This document shows, piece by piece, positions 11,101-20,380 of a DNA stretch of 64,000 nt. Made by a program: the position numbers and the translations under genes. Origin of the DNA: Paraphaeosphaeria minitans (lineage: Eukaryota > Ascomycota > Dothideomycetes > Pleosporales > Didymosphaeriaceae); NCBI GenBank assembly GCA_015832175.1, contig WJXW01000001.1, forward strand, positions 3,844,001-3,908,000, read 5' to 3'. How positions within the stretch are numbered: position 1 is the first letter of the stretch; the number at the start of each line of letters is the position of its first letter. The notes beneath the pieces were generated by a model. The model saw only the letters and a list, made by a program, of their open reading frames with translations, ran no database searches and was not told where the DNA came from.

Positions 11101-11423
11101 ATGGCCGACAAACTCCGCGCTCAGCAGCAACTGGAGGCGCTCCAGGCGCGTTACATCGGTATCGGATCCGCCGACACGTCCAAGCACGAGTGGACCTCCA
11201 ACATGGCGCGCGACTCTCTTGCCTCGTACATCGGACATCCGCCGCTGCTGCAGTATATGAGCATTGGCATGGGACAGCCGCGAGAGAAGACGAGGGTCCA
11301 ACTGCTGGAGCGCATGATCCAGCCCGTGGGACCGCCGCCGAAGGTACGTCTTGAATCATGGGAGGCAATGCAGTAGGGGTTCTTGTGAAGCTTTTGCTGA
11401 CTGCCATGTAGCAAGACGACTGA
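11101..11423 (+). CDS. SF3B5: Splicing factor 3B subunit 5 (SF3b10)
   Basis: Two exons, 11101-11343 and 11412-11423, give 84 aa. The sequence begins MADKLRAQQQLEALQARY and carries HEWTSNMARDSLASY, YIGHPPLLQYMSIGM and MIQPVGPPPK, the line-up of the SF3b10/Ysf3 family at its normal length of about 85 aa. The 68-bp intron (donor GTACGT, acceptor TAG) leaves a last exon of only four codons, Q-D-D-stop, which matches the acidic end of the family. Without that mini-exon the frame would run on into intron sequence. The protein is a small core component of the SF3b complex of U2 snRNP, helping to hold SF3B1 at the branch site. This is one of the surest assignments in the window. Confidence 0.96.
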
Positions 11424-11787
11424 TCACGGTATACCGCGATGGCGATTCGACAAGTGGTGTAAACATGACGTGCATATGAGGCAGAGGCTATGGGGGGCCA
11501 ATCACATATGCGGATATAAATGTGTGCAGAAGTCGAAGAGAAGGACGCCCATGCGCGGAAGAGCTACAGGCGAAAGGCACATAACTACAAGCGGACGGGC
11601 AGCGCTGTTCGGCCGCTTATGTTTTGAAAAGTTGATCTCGATTCATGTCCAGATATCCAGATAGTACCTGCCCTGTCTCTAAGCGTCCGCATGCCCCGGG
11701 AAGGGAATACCAAATGCCAATGCCGCAGCCACGTTTTGGCTGGAAAGCCGACCATGTTTCCTCTGCATTTCCTGAAACTTTGCCAGC
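11424..11787. other. Convergent 3' intergenic interval
   Basis: This is the space between the stop codons of SF3B5 (plus) and the ankyrin gene (minus). No gene or distinct repeat was seen. Confidence 0.6.
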
Positions 11788-12466
11788 CTAGTCGCTGTCA
11801 CTCGCACTCCCCGTTGGCCCATCGTCGTCGTCCGCAACCACATCGCCACCTGCATTCATTGCATACTCCGCTTTCTGCAGTTCCGCTCTCAGCACGGTAT
11901 TCCTGGGGTCGACCAGCTCCAGCGGCTTCAGCTTGGCCTTGTTCCGTATCCTGGGGTCGCAACCGGCGTCGAGGAGGATGTCGACAATGGGGTGGCCCGC
12001 GGACTCCCAGTCGGACTTGTCCAGCGAGTTGACGTAGCGCACAGCTTTGTGGAGGGGGGTGTCGTGTTCCATGCGGTCGACGTTGTCGATCTCGACGCCT
12101 TCTTGGTCGAGGAGCACGTCCAGGATGTCGTCTGCAAAAAATCAGCTTTGTGTGCTGCTGCTGTAGCAGAGAGCAATGTCCCATCTTTCTCACGTACAGC
12201 TTCCGTATGTCGCGGCGATGTGTAGACAGCCATTGCCCACGCCGTCAGCGGCCTTGTTCAGCGTCTGCGCGACATGCTCCTTCTCTTTCTTCCCGGTCGT
12301 CTTCGCTTCCTTGGCTAGGTCGGCCAGGGCCTCTTCGAGGAGAGAGGTGTTGTCGCGACGGCATGCTTCGAGGATCACCTCACGAGGGGAAGCGCCCTGT
12401 GTTTCTAGTCAGAAGTCGTTCACAAGGCTCTGGTGGCGTGTTGTTGCGGACCTCCTCGTCGGCCAT
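11788..12466 (-). CDS. Yar1-like ankyrin-repeat protein
   Basis: I model three exons: 12452-12466 (only MADEE), 12198-12396 and 11788-12131 (185 aa). Introns are 55 and 66 bp. An N-terminal helical segment, EVILEACRRDNTSLLEEAL, leads into ankyrin repeats with the hallmarks GCLHIAATYGSYDILDVLL, DNVDRMEHDTPLHKAVRY and HPIVDILLDAGCDPRIRNK. An acidic, Asp/Ser-rich tail closes the protein. Length, repeat number and acidic tail fit the Yar1 family, which in yeast chaperones ribosomal protein Rps3 during 40S assembly; that function is inferred. The join at the second intron (AGCT to ACGAC) recreates the Tyr of TYGSY and is well supported. The first donor, GAG/GTCCGC, is weak but keeps phase. It shares a 392-bp divergent promoter with Rpc11. 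Confidence 0.85.
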
Positions 12467-12858
12467 ACTGAACAGTTTCTAGAGTCTGGAGATGTTCGAG
12501 AAACAGCTCAGTACTGCGACCCAGGTGGAGGGTGCGATGCGGTGAAGATGCGCTGGGGCGGGTTGGGTCGGTTGCAAAAGCGGCAGCGACAGGATGACGC
12601 CGTGTCTCGAGTGGAAATCACGCTCCTCGGTTGCCTATAGAAGATTCACAGAAAGAGTAGAATAAGTCGAGGGCGCATACGCACTCTGTCAAACATCAAC
12701 GCGATCTCCGTACTCCTGTGGCTGAAGCATCCGCGGCCACAGCCCCGCGCTATCCCTTTCTCGTCGCTAGCGCCTGGATGTCCCGCCATAGCTGGTGCTT
12801 TTTGGCTTGCATTCACTCGCGCGTCCCGTCGCATCCGCCGCTGCAGGTGTTGCCCGCC
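12467..12858. promoter_or_regulatory. Bidirectional promoter of Yar1-like gene and Rpc11
   Basis: The interval holds 392 bp between two divergent start codons. No TATA box is evident. Pairing a ribosome-assembly chaperone with a Pol III subunit suggests shared growth-linked control, which is an inference from position only. Confidence 0.55.
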
Positions 12859-13376
12859 ATGTTGATCTGTGAGTCTCCTACTGCCCAAGTCATGCCTGCA
12901 GTATATCAATACCTGACGTAGTCTGCCCAAACTGCCACAACATGCTCCGCATATCCCAAGTCTCGCCGGGCGACCCCTCAACCGCCGCCCTCGAAGGTCG
13001 CTCCCGTCTCGAGTGCCTGACCTGCCCGTACCAACACATCCTCACCAAGCAGCTCTTTGAGCGCAAGGAGATTACGCCCAAGCAGCCCGACGACGCGCTG
13101 GGTGGGGAGGGAGCTTGGGACAACGTTGACAAGACGAATGGTATGCGGCACGACTGTGGGAGTGATGATGGGACCGACGCTGATTTGGAACAGTGCAATG
13201 CCCCAACGACAAGTGCAGGAATTTCGAGGCGTATTGGTACCAATTGCAGATCCGGTCTGCTGATGAGCCTATGACGGCGTTCTACAAGGTACGTCTGAAA
13301 GCATATTCGGCATGGAGAACGTGCTGAGCTCACGATTCCACAGTGTACCAAGTGCACCAAGGAATGGCGCGAGTGA
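12859..13376 (+). CDS. RPC11: DNA-directed RNA polymerase III subunit Rpc11 (RPC10)
   Basis: I model four exons: 12859-12868, 12922-13140, 13194-13288 and 13344-13376 (118 aa). The first exon is ten bases, encoding MLI plus one base, and the join gives MLIFCPNCHNM. The N-terminal zinc ribbon has Cys5, Cys8, Cys35 and Cys38. The TFIIS-like C-terminal ribbon has Cys79, Cys84, Cys109 and Cys112. Between them lies QIRSADEPMTAFYKC, containing the acidic Asp-Glu pair (100-101) needed for RNA cleavage in TFIIS-type factors. The linker GGEGAWDNVDKTN is also typical. The subunit provides 3'-end RNA cleavage and helps termination and reinitiation by Pol III. Length matches the family (about 110 aa). 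Confidence 0.95.
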
Positions 13377-13946
13377 TATCTGAACGTTTCTTGGTTGTTC
13401 GATTCTGCATTGCGATCTGGAGTCTGGGGGAAGGCATGTGCTTTAACAGTATACCCGGCAGTATTTCCTTTTTATGTCTACCTTGACAATAGCATTCCGA
13501 TTGTTAAACCGCCTGTCCGGTCCAGTTCTTACAATGAGTCACGCAACTGCTCTGTCTTCCAGCAACGTTTTCGACCCACGGTGTCTGCACTCGGACTACA
13601 CGTCCAGCGGTATTCTGGTCGATTTGTGACCGACGAGTATACGCAGGCTGGAAGTTCTAATAACGATAATGTATAGTGCAGGTATCGTCCAATGGAAAAC
13701 TCCACCCATTTCGATGGCTGAACGCACATTTGTGCGCTCGCCCGTCAGCCTTGTGCGAGCACACTGACGCCTACTGATGATGCGCCTCTTCCCCACTCTA
13801 TTACCCCCTTCATCCTGTCGCAACAACTTCAGAAGCCAACCCCTTACATCACCGGCAATGTTTTAGATACAACAAGATGGACCAACTTTCCAGACCAAAG
13901 TACATCAGTCTCCTTACAAAGGTAGTTCCACCAGGTAGCTGACAAT
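13377..13946. other. Intergenic, nothing seen
   Basis: This is 3' flank of Rpc11. No repeat, RNA gene or coding signal is visible. Confidence 0.5.
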
Positions 13947-14183
13947 GTGGCCAGGCAACACTTTATTAGAGTCCACCAAGTGCCCTTCTATGGTCTTCGC
14001 TGCTCGCAGACATTTAGCTCGAAAGACGAAAGAGACGCGCATCCCCACAGTGTCCCCGGCTGCACTATCCAACCGAATCTAGTTTACCGTAGAATCACTG
14101 AGACCCAAAAAGCTCGACTAGCTCCGCGTGTCTCCGCGAAAAGGTCAAAGGAAGATAACTGGTACCTGATATATGTGCCTTGA
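13947..14183 (+). pseudogene. Relic of a fungal C2H2-type zinc-finger protein
   Basis: The 78-codon frame contains FYGLRCSQTFSSKDERDAH, PHSVPGCTIQP and ITETQKARL, then KEDNWYLIYVP before a stop. The spacing of hydrophobic, Cys and His residues, and the ITxxQxxRL...KEExW..IY segment, resemble the finger and following linker of a large family of ascomycete C2H2/HET-associated proteins, where an aspartate- and proline-rich segment normally follows. Here the first Cys of the pair is missing, the frame stops immediately after the IY motif, and no other part of the protein is found on either side. I read it as a decayed fragment. The family match is by memory of the pattern and should be treated as tentative. 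Confidence 0.4.
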
Positions 14184-15123
14184 GGAGCCTTCGCGCCTGG
14201 GCTTGTTCTCCATGATCCACAGGCCTAACGCAGAATACCGGACTTCTGGAGCACACTTTATCCCGTAAGAACACACTGTATATTATGTTATAGAATCGTA
14301 GCTTGAAAGTTTATCCTGATATTGAATAGCTACAAAAAGGCTAACTTACTGTTAGCCATTGTGGTCACTGATCTTATTGCGCAATCATGGGACGATTGGT
14401 TGAAGTGTCTCTTGGATCGCATTCTGCTACAAGAAAAAAGCAGAAATACGGTCGCGCATGCGACCTTTAGCTTCAGAGTAATCTACTCAGCATTTCCTTT
14501 GACTCAGCTGCATCGGCCAGCTGCCCCCTAAAGATGGTTCTGACCAATGGGCACGGCAAGTCGAACAACAATGTTACCAACGTCCTGTTCGAGAACAGCA
14601 AGATGCTTAACAACCATAACGATGCACGTATCATGACCAACTATAAGACCACGAGCTAGATCGCTGGCGTCACGTACCGCAACATTGAGCTGCCGAACAT
14701 CACCTCATGGGGTATCGATTTCCAGCAGGATTACCTGAACGGTAGACCAGCAGGCGAACAGACCAACGGAGTCATTACCATAAAACATCACGATGGACAA
14801 CATACACGGCAGAGTGACAGGCAAGGCGAAGGAATACTATATACTTTGCGGCGACGGGTCGTACTTGGGCTTCACTTCAACGATATCAACATTTACTGAA
14901 GGAAAGAACAGTAGTGGCAACTTCCACCCCGACGGCTACTCAAATGCTGAGAGGAGAGGAGGAGAGGGGAAGAGAGGAGCGTAGAAGGCAGGTAACAAAC
15001 ACTAGATTCTTGTCGTAAAACCATACAGCATTAGATCCCCTTTAAATCACACAGTGAAAAACCGTGCCATTACCCAAAGAACGCCACCGCCTTCTAACAC
15101 GTCTATTCCAACCTCATAATCAT
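14184..15123. other. Intergenic around the GH28 relic
   Basis: Outside the relic at 14534-14945, I find no gene between 14184 and 15123. A GA-rich run lies at about 14950-14980 (GAGAGGAGAGGAGGAG-type). Confidence 0.5.
14534..14945 (+). pseudogene. GH28 polygalacturonase relic (3' end)
   Basis: Translated in pieces, this stretch is the C-terminal part of a glycoside hydrolase family 28 pectinase. It contains NNNVTNVLFENSKMLNN, then VTYRNIELPNITSWGIDFQQ, DYLNGRPAGEQTNGV, MDNIHGRV, YYILCGDGS and NFHPDGYSN. The order and spacing fit the last third of the parallel beta-helix. It is broken by an in-frame TAG at 14657-14659 and a frameshift near 14780 (between the NGV and MDN blocks). A pair of compensating shifts around 14870-14905 also disturbs the sequence. 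Cysteines expected in the last disulfides are lost (SSG where SSC is usual). No N-terminal half, signal peptide or catalytic NTD/DD region is present upstream. It is a dead remnant of an endopolygalacturonase gene. Confidence 0.8.
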
Positions 15124-17274
15124 CTATAATTCATTATGCTTCGGCGCAACGCCAGTGTCCACAGCATCGCCAACCGCTTTAGAAGAATGATATCTCTGCA
15201 CATGCTCCGTCTCTATGCTGACTTCGAACAACCCGCTCCCCACCAGACCGCCCCCCTCCACATGCGAAACCTCCAGCTCAAACCACGCATCCGTCCTCGG
15301 CACGTCCCCGATTCCGAGTTCAGCCCTAAACGTCGCGTTCCCATCGAGCCCGATGTCCAGTTCCTTGAGCACCACGTTCCTGCGCACATGCCGCATGCAC
15401 ACGTGCAGCGAAAGCTTGGGCGTGATGGGGTGCACCGAGATGATCGCGTTGTCAAGCTCCGAAGCGTCGAAGGAGAAGCGGCGCGGCTCGGACTCGGGCG
15501 TCACGTAGTCGCTGATGGAGAGGCCCGCGGGGAGTAGCGTCGCCGTGTCCCGAGCGTTGTCGTACTGCGTGAGGCCGCGCGAGACGACGTGATCGAGGAA
15601 GCTGGGTACGGCGTCTTCATCGTGCAGAATACTGTAGGTGCCACCTGTGCGCAGAACGCCTGTGATGAGGTCCTGCTCTTTGGCTTTGGTCAGGGCTGCG
15701 TCTTCGTCGGTGGCGTCGGGTTCGTCCGAGGGAGAGCGTGGGGGTGGGAGGAGGCCGAAGTGGACGCGGATGCCTTCATCGCCGGCGTGCCATACGTGCG
15801 CTATTTGCTCGTCGAGGTTCTTATTGCGCGTCTTGGTCAGCGCGATGATGGCGGTCTTGTTGGTGGGGAAGATAGTCGCGTTGTGGCGGAGGGCTTTCAA
15901 TGCAACACCGACATCGAGGCCTTCGTGCGGGGGATGTTGCAATGTCTTCACAAGATGTCCCTTATCGTCAGCCTTCTCGTCTCCCAGCTCACCGCTCGAT
16001 CCGATGCTCTTCGTGGAGTTCTCAGCTGTCAGACCTTCTCCGGGTCCCTCGTCGTGTGCGGTTCCTTCGATCTCCTGTAAAAGCCAGGCATGTATGGGTA
16101 TCTGCATCTCTGCGATTCTGCTCGTGTTTCGAAGTGCATCTTGAAGCATTGCGACTCTGCGTCCATAGCAATCGTGTATTGGATCATCACGGACCAATGC
16201 GCAGATGATGATGTTGCCCCTCTCCTTTCCGTATGTCCTGCGAATCTGCTCGCGGAAGTAGCGCCACTGCCGCCTGGAGTCCTTGATGGCGGCACTGACC
16301 GCTCGCTCAAAGTTGCCCGGTATGTCGCTCCGTGGAGTATTGGGGCCGGGCTTCGTGGTCTTTCCAGTGGTGTAGTCGATTATCCCGTTGTCTTTGTTGA
16401 GCGTGTGGTGAGTGACACGTCCCGTGCAATCGAGGGAGCCAGGCTCTAGAGGGTGTCCAGCCTTGCCTTCTGGACCGTCGGTCATGATGCCGCCGAAGCA
16501 GCCTGTGGAGAGTTCGTGAGGCACTTGATCAGTGATGTTGTTCTCGGCGCGTAGATCAAGAAACACAGGATTATCGTTCCTCTCCAGACCCGGTGGGTTG
16601 GACAGTCCATATGGCGGCTTCGCCTTGTCTGCCCAGTTGCTATGCGCATAGAAATCTTGAATACCGTGCAAAGCTCGCCCAAAGCCCTCAATGGCGGAGC
16701 ACTTTCCCCTAGAGAACCAATGCATCTGGAGCTCCGGGAACGAGAACCGGCAATCACTGCCTGATATATCGACTTCGGGCACGACGATTCGCGCGTGGTG
16801 ATCCACGATCTTGTCCGCAGCATCGACACCCTCGAGGAATCTCAGGCGCATATGGTTTGTGCAAACTTGAAGTTGTGCGGTGGCTTCCTCCCGTGTGCGT
16901 GGATACTCAACGTTCAGGTCATATGCCTCCGTATCAAGAAAGTCGGCGTTGTCACAATGGGCCTCAGGCCCCTCCGGCGTGGGGTCCAGCATATCGGGAG
17001 CACCAACAGCTCCATTAGTGCCCCAGCCTACGTGTCCCTCCGGCCCTGACCTTCCGGCCAGCTGGTGGAGGCTCAGCTCTTCGAAGCATCGTCCATCTGA
17101 TATCGTGACTCCTGGCGGACAAGCGAATGCTGCCCGAGTGATCCGCTCATGTTCGCAGTGTTGGCCGACTACTTCCGGCTCATTGATAGTTCCAAATCCT
17201 AGAGCGAGATCACTGCGAATGACACAGCTCAAAAGGAGGGCGAAAAGGGAGGTGGGATTGCGTCCTCTTTTCAT
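15124..17274 (-). CDS. Large secreted protein with PLC/P1-nuclease-like helix motif
   Basis: This is an intronless frame of 716 aa starting MKRGRNPTSLFALLLSC. Residues 1-25 form a signal peptide. The N-terminal 230 residues are Cys- and His-rich: HCEHERITRAAFACP (39-53), GHVGWGTNGAVGAPDM, an HH pair (159-160), and GFGRALHGIQDFYAHSNW (197-214). His203-x3-Asp207-x3-His211 in that last helix resembles the zinc-binding helix of zinc-dependent phospholipase C, P1 nuclease and Het-C-type proteins. The middle (about 310-400 and 440-530) has alternating hydrophobic strands, with TIFPTNKTAIIALTKTRN suggestive of a von Willebrand A-like fold. The C-terminal 170 residues look beta-rich. Some database entries call relatives CinY protein; I cannot verify that here. 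Enzymatic activity is not established. It is secreted and probably metal-binding. Confidence 0.75.
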   Translation of the reverse strand: MKRGRNPTSLFALLLSCVIRSDLALGFGTINEPEVVGQHCEHERITRAAFACPPGVTISDGRCFEELSLHQLAGRSGPEGHVGWGTNGAVGAPDMLDPTPEGPEAHCDNADFLDTEAYDLNVEYPRTREEATAQLQVCTNHMRLRFLEGVDAADKIVDHHARIVVPEVDISGSDCRFSFPELQMHWFSRGKCSAIEGFGRALHGIQDFYAHSNWADKAKPPYGLSNPPGLERNDNPVFLDLRAENNITDQVPHELSTGCFGGIMTDGPEGKAGHPLEPGSLDCTGRVTHHTLNKDNGIIDYTTGKTTKPGPNTPRSDIPGNFERAVSAAIKDSRRQWRYFREQIRRTYGKERGNIIICALVRDDPIHDCYGRRVAMLQDALRNTSRIAEMQIPIHAWLLQEIEGTAHDEGPGEGLTAENSTKSIGSSGELGDEKADDKGHLVKTLQHPPHEGLDVGVALKALRHNATIFPTNKTAIIALTKTRNKNLDEQIAHVWHAGDEGIRVHFGLLPPPRSPSDEPDATDEDAALTKAKEQDLITGVLRTGGTYSILHDEDAVPSFLDHVVSRGLTQYDNARDTATLLPAGLSISDYVTPESEPRRFSFDASELDNAIISVHPITPKLSLHVCMRHVRRNVVLKELDIGLDGNATFRAELGIGDVPRTDAWFELEVSHVEGGGLVGSGLFEVSIETEHVQRYHSSKAVGDAVDTGVAPKHNEL

Positions 17275-17992
17275 TTTCGTATCGATAAGCCGCCCGGCGC
17301 TAGGGACAATGTGAATAGGTATCTATGTCCCCAGATTCGGAAGGCGTACCTAGTCCAACGCTCGCTGTTATTGTTCTGTCGAGCTGTTCATGTGATTATG
17401 CGCAGTGGCTTCTGTGAGCCGGTGTCGTATTATGGTTGCGCTAGCTTGGAGGTTCTGTTTTGCTTGACGAAAAGTTGGTGTCATTGCGCCACACCAGTGT
17501 GGCTGGTGCCTCTTCTCACGCTTGATCGCATCTGCAGCCACGGTCACTCGCAAAGTTCATCTCAACACTGTGACTCCTCAGGCTGATCACACCCAACCTG
17601 AAGTGACTTCTGGTTTTTCGTGATCCTTACCCCTGAGTCTCTGTACAAATACGCGAGACCCTTGCGGTCTCATGCAAACTTATACCTAGCTGCTAGCTAT
17701 CATGGGTAGGTACTTAGGGGCCTCCACCTCGGCTAAAGTGCCTCGAGCATCTGGAGCGAATTGCCCCGAGCCGCTTGAGGCAGATCTCATAGAGATGCAG
17801 TTCCTCCAATCAATGCAAACGCCAATCCTCGTACATAGAGATCGGCCATTTGTCCGAAAACACCTGGCGCCACTATAAAATGCACTATCCCGAAGTCGGC
17901 AGCTTGGGCATCAACCGACTTGAAGTTGTTCTCGAATGTCGTGTGATAACGCGTGGCTCTGGAATTCTGGAATGTTCGTCCCCTTTAAAATT
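17275..17992. promoter_or_regulatory. Divergent intergenic interval with TATA box at 17873
   Basis: No gene was seen in these 718 bp between the divergent large secreted protein and the esterase gene. CTATAAAA at 17873-17880 sits about 112 bp before the esterase ATG at 17993 and is a good TATA candidate for it. A short inverted repeat (GAGACCCTTGCGGTCTC) lies near 17652-17668. Confidence 0.5.
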
Positions 17993-18824
17993 ATGAAGGC
18001 CCTCGTCCCGCTGCTTAGCATAGCGTCTGTCGCGTCGGCAATGGGCGAACAAGCTCAAAACTCTCCGGTGCTTAGACGCCAATCGTATGCAGATTCTCTG
18101 GTCAAACTTTACAACATACTGACCATACTTCAGAGTGAACGGAGCTATCTTAACTTATCAACCTGCCAATGTATCCAACGGCGTGGGTGTGCTCATCTTG
18201 CCAGGGGGTGGCTATTCGTACACGTCAACGGACAAGGAAGGCTACCAACCAGCCGCATGGCTGAATCAGCGTGGCTACGATGCATGGATTCTGCTAGACT
18301 ATGCGACGGCGAATAACTCGAAAACGCCTCTCTATCCGCTGCCCCAGGACCAGGCGTTGGAAGCGGTCAAGCAGATCCGGGCAAAGAGCATCGTGACCAA
18401 GTTGGGTATCTGGGGCTTTTCGGCCGGTGGTCACTTAGCAGCGACGACTGTAACAAATACCTCCGCAGACCTAGACTTTGGCATTCTCGCGTATCCCGTC
18501 ATCACCATGGACCCAAAGTACACGCACAACGGATCGCGGACCAACCTAATTGGGAACAACCCTTCGCCTGAACTACAGGATCGGCTGTCGGCCGAGAACC
18601 GCGTCACGAATTCCACTCCACCCATATTCTTGTTCCACACCGCCAACGATGGAACTGTTCCTGTACAGAACACATATCTATTCGCAAACGCGATGGCGAG
18701 TCACGAAAGACCTGCGCATGTGTTGGTTCTGCCAGATGGAGGACATGGGCTGGGTTTAGCGTTGAGTGACCCGGTGAGGACGTGGACTGGCGAGTTGGAG
18801 AGGTTCTTGAAATACTCTATCTGA
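17993..18824 (+). CDS. Secreted alpha/beta-hydrolase esterase (acetylxylan esterase-like)
   Basis: Two exons, 17993-18084 and 18134-18824, give 260 aa. The N-terminus MKALVPLLSIASVASA is a signal peptide. The 49-bp intron uses donor GTATGC and acceptor CAG; the join RRQ-S-VNGAIL keeps frame. The oxyanion segment LPGGGYS (53-59), nucleophile elbow GFSAGGHL with Ser127, acid in ANDGTVP (Asp203) and GGHGLG with His235 make a complete catalytic triad. The layout resembles carbohydrate esterases and endo-xylanase-associated esterases of the dienelactone hydrolase/BD-FAE type, so removal of acetyl groups from plant polysaccharide is the best guess; a feruloyl or other short-chain esterase is also possible. 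Potential N-glycosylation sites (NVS, NTS, NGS) fit secretion. A dead polygalacturonase gene lies 3 kb upstream. Confidence 0.85.
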
Positions 18825-18966
18825 GCGCATGAGAAAAATGATTTCTTTTATGTGAAGATATAGAGATGAAAAAACAACGATCTAGTCTTCCTATCGCTCT
18901 ATCCATGTATTTGGTGGGTATTTCATTCCGATGGTCGCCGTGTTGTATGATTTCGGCACCACTAGT

Positions 18967-19990
18967 TCAGGTTTCAGAAGGTGAAGTGGCCACAGGCAGC
19001 TTGCGGTGCAGACGCGTCAGAATATCAAGGTAGTCCTTCTCGGTCTCGGCTGTGATGATCCCGTGTCTGATGAAGAAGTCGATCATGACAGCAGCGCAAT
19101 TTGTCTTGAACTCTCGATTTACCATTGCTTGCTTGACTTGCTCTAAATCATACAGATAGAAGTCTTCCACCTCATCGTCCTGCGGTCGGGGTACGATACA
19201 TTCAGGAAGTTCAATGTCGTAGTTGTAGAGGATGACTGGGGTCATCAGGTCGGAACCATCGCCGTAGGCATCACTACTCTTTGCCACATATGTGATTGCA
19301 CCACAAGCCTTGGCGTTGGCACGAACAAAGTCAGTCGGTATAGACGCTTCTTCAGAGGCTTCATGGACGATGCATTCGAAAGGTGACTCTTCCGCGCGTA
19401 CTCCGCCAGCAACGGTCGTGTCCAGTTTTCCTGGGTAGGTGAAGAGATGAGCAGCCCTTCTTGCTACCCAGAACTTTATCCCGTCATTGCTCCGTACATA
19501 TGCAGTCATGTGGGCACCGCGGGAGCAGATGCCAAACAGACGCGCTGCACTGCGTAGTATTTGCACTGTCGAGTATCTGGCGCCAACAATTCTGTAATTC
19601 TCCCATTGCATCGTCTTGAGGAAAGGGTAGAGCTTAGAATCGACTGCTTTATCCAACACCTCGTAGAAGGCTCGGCTGCATGCAGCGGCAGTACCTTTTC
19701 CGTCCGAGTCATCCAGCAGTTGAACCGTTCTCGGGATAGTGTGGCTAACTTGAAATGAGGCTGTCCATTCAAGCTTCTGTATTACTGACGGATGGATATA
19801 TCCATGGCTCCGAGGGTCGTTAGGGAGGAGAAGTTGGTAGAATGAAGAGCTCTCGTCCTCACTGTAAGGTGTCTTCGATATGTCAATATGTGGGAAGCTA
19901 AACCAATCAGTAAGCTGCAGTTACAAAGGCCAGGCAGACTCGCCTGTCCACAGCTTTCAACAGCTCGAGATATGGAGGTTCCACCGCCAT
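18967..19990 (-). CDS. Nudix hydrolase of the DUF4743/thiamine-pyrophosphokinase-like type
   Basis: Two exons, 19944-19990 and 18967-19897, give 325 aa. An N-terminal DUF4743-like part starts MAVEPPYLELLKAVDSFPH and includes the conserved-looking WTASFQVSH and WENYRIVGARYS. A Nudix fold follows with FWVARRAAHLFTYPGKLD, then VAGGVRAEE and the Nudix box at about 180-202 (G-x5-E-x7-H-E-x2-E-E). The usual Arg of REUXEE is His here, while the metal-binding glutamates are kept. The family hydrolyses nucleotide- or thiamine-type diphosphates; in plants and yeast related proteins act on damaged thiamine diphosphate forms. The gene needs a GC-AG intron (19898-19943) to join VDS with FPH; the GT alternatives run into a stop. 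Confidence 0.88.
19898..19943 (-). other. GC-AG intron in the Nudix gene
   Basis: On the coding strand the exon ends ...GTGGACAG and the 46-bp intron starts GCGAGT and ends GGTTTAG, with a CTTACTGA-like branch site. AG plus C makes Ser, giving AVDSFPHID. The nearest GT donor four bases later gives the frame CTT CCC ACA TAT TGA, a stop. Confidence 0.8.
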
Positions 19991-20380
19991 GTTTTAGATG
20001 TACGTAGTAGCGTTGCGTTGTCGCTCTGTGGGTAGTCTACTGTAAGCAACCGGTAGATATGACGAGGCACCTAGGTAGGTACGCACTAGCCGGGCCGAAG
20101 TCGGCTGGGCTTGCAATTCATGGAAGACGGCCCGTTCGCACCGCCTAGGTAGCTGGACTCGGTATCCCTGAAACAAAGGTACAGATCGACTGATAGATAT
20201 ATTTTCAGGCCATAAACTCGGGAGCATATAGATTGGTACTGTAAATTTTTTCATGGTCTTTTGAGCTTGTGCATCTTCTTCATCTGTCCATTCTTAGACT
20301 AGTGCCTTGGCGCTCTACCCCCGAGATCCAGCATCAATGACCAACCATCCAACGAACATGATCCGAGTACCTGAAAGCTC
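19991..20380. other. Divergent promoter interval
   Basis: The interval separates the start of the Nudix gene and the start of the 2EXR-like gene. It contains CTAGGTAGGTACG-type motifs at about 20071-20085 and 20140-20150. No gene was seen. Confidence 0.55.
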
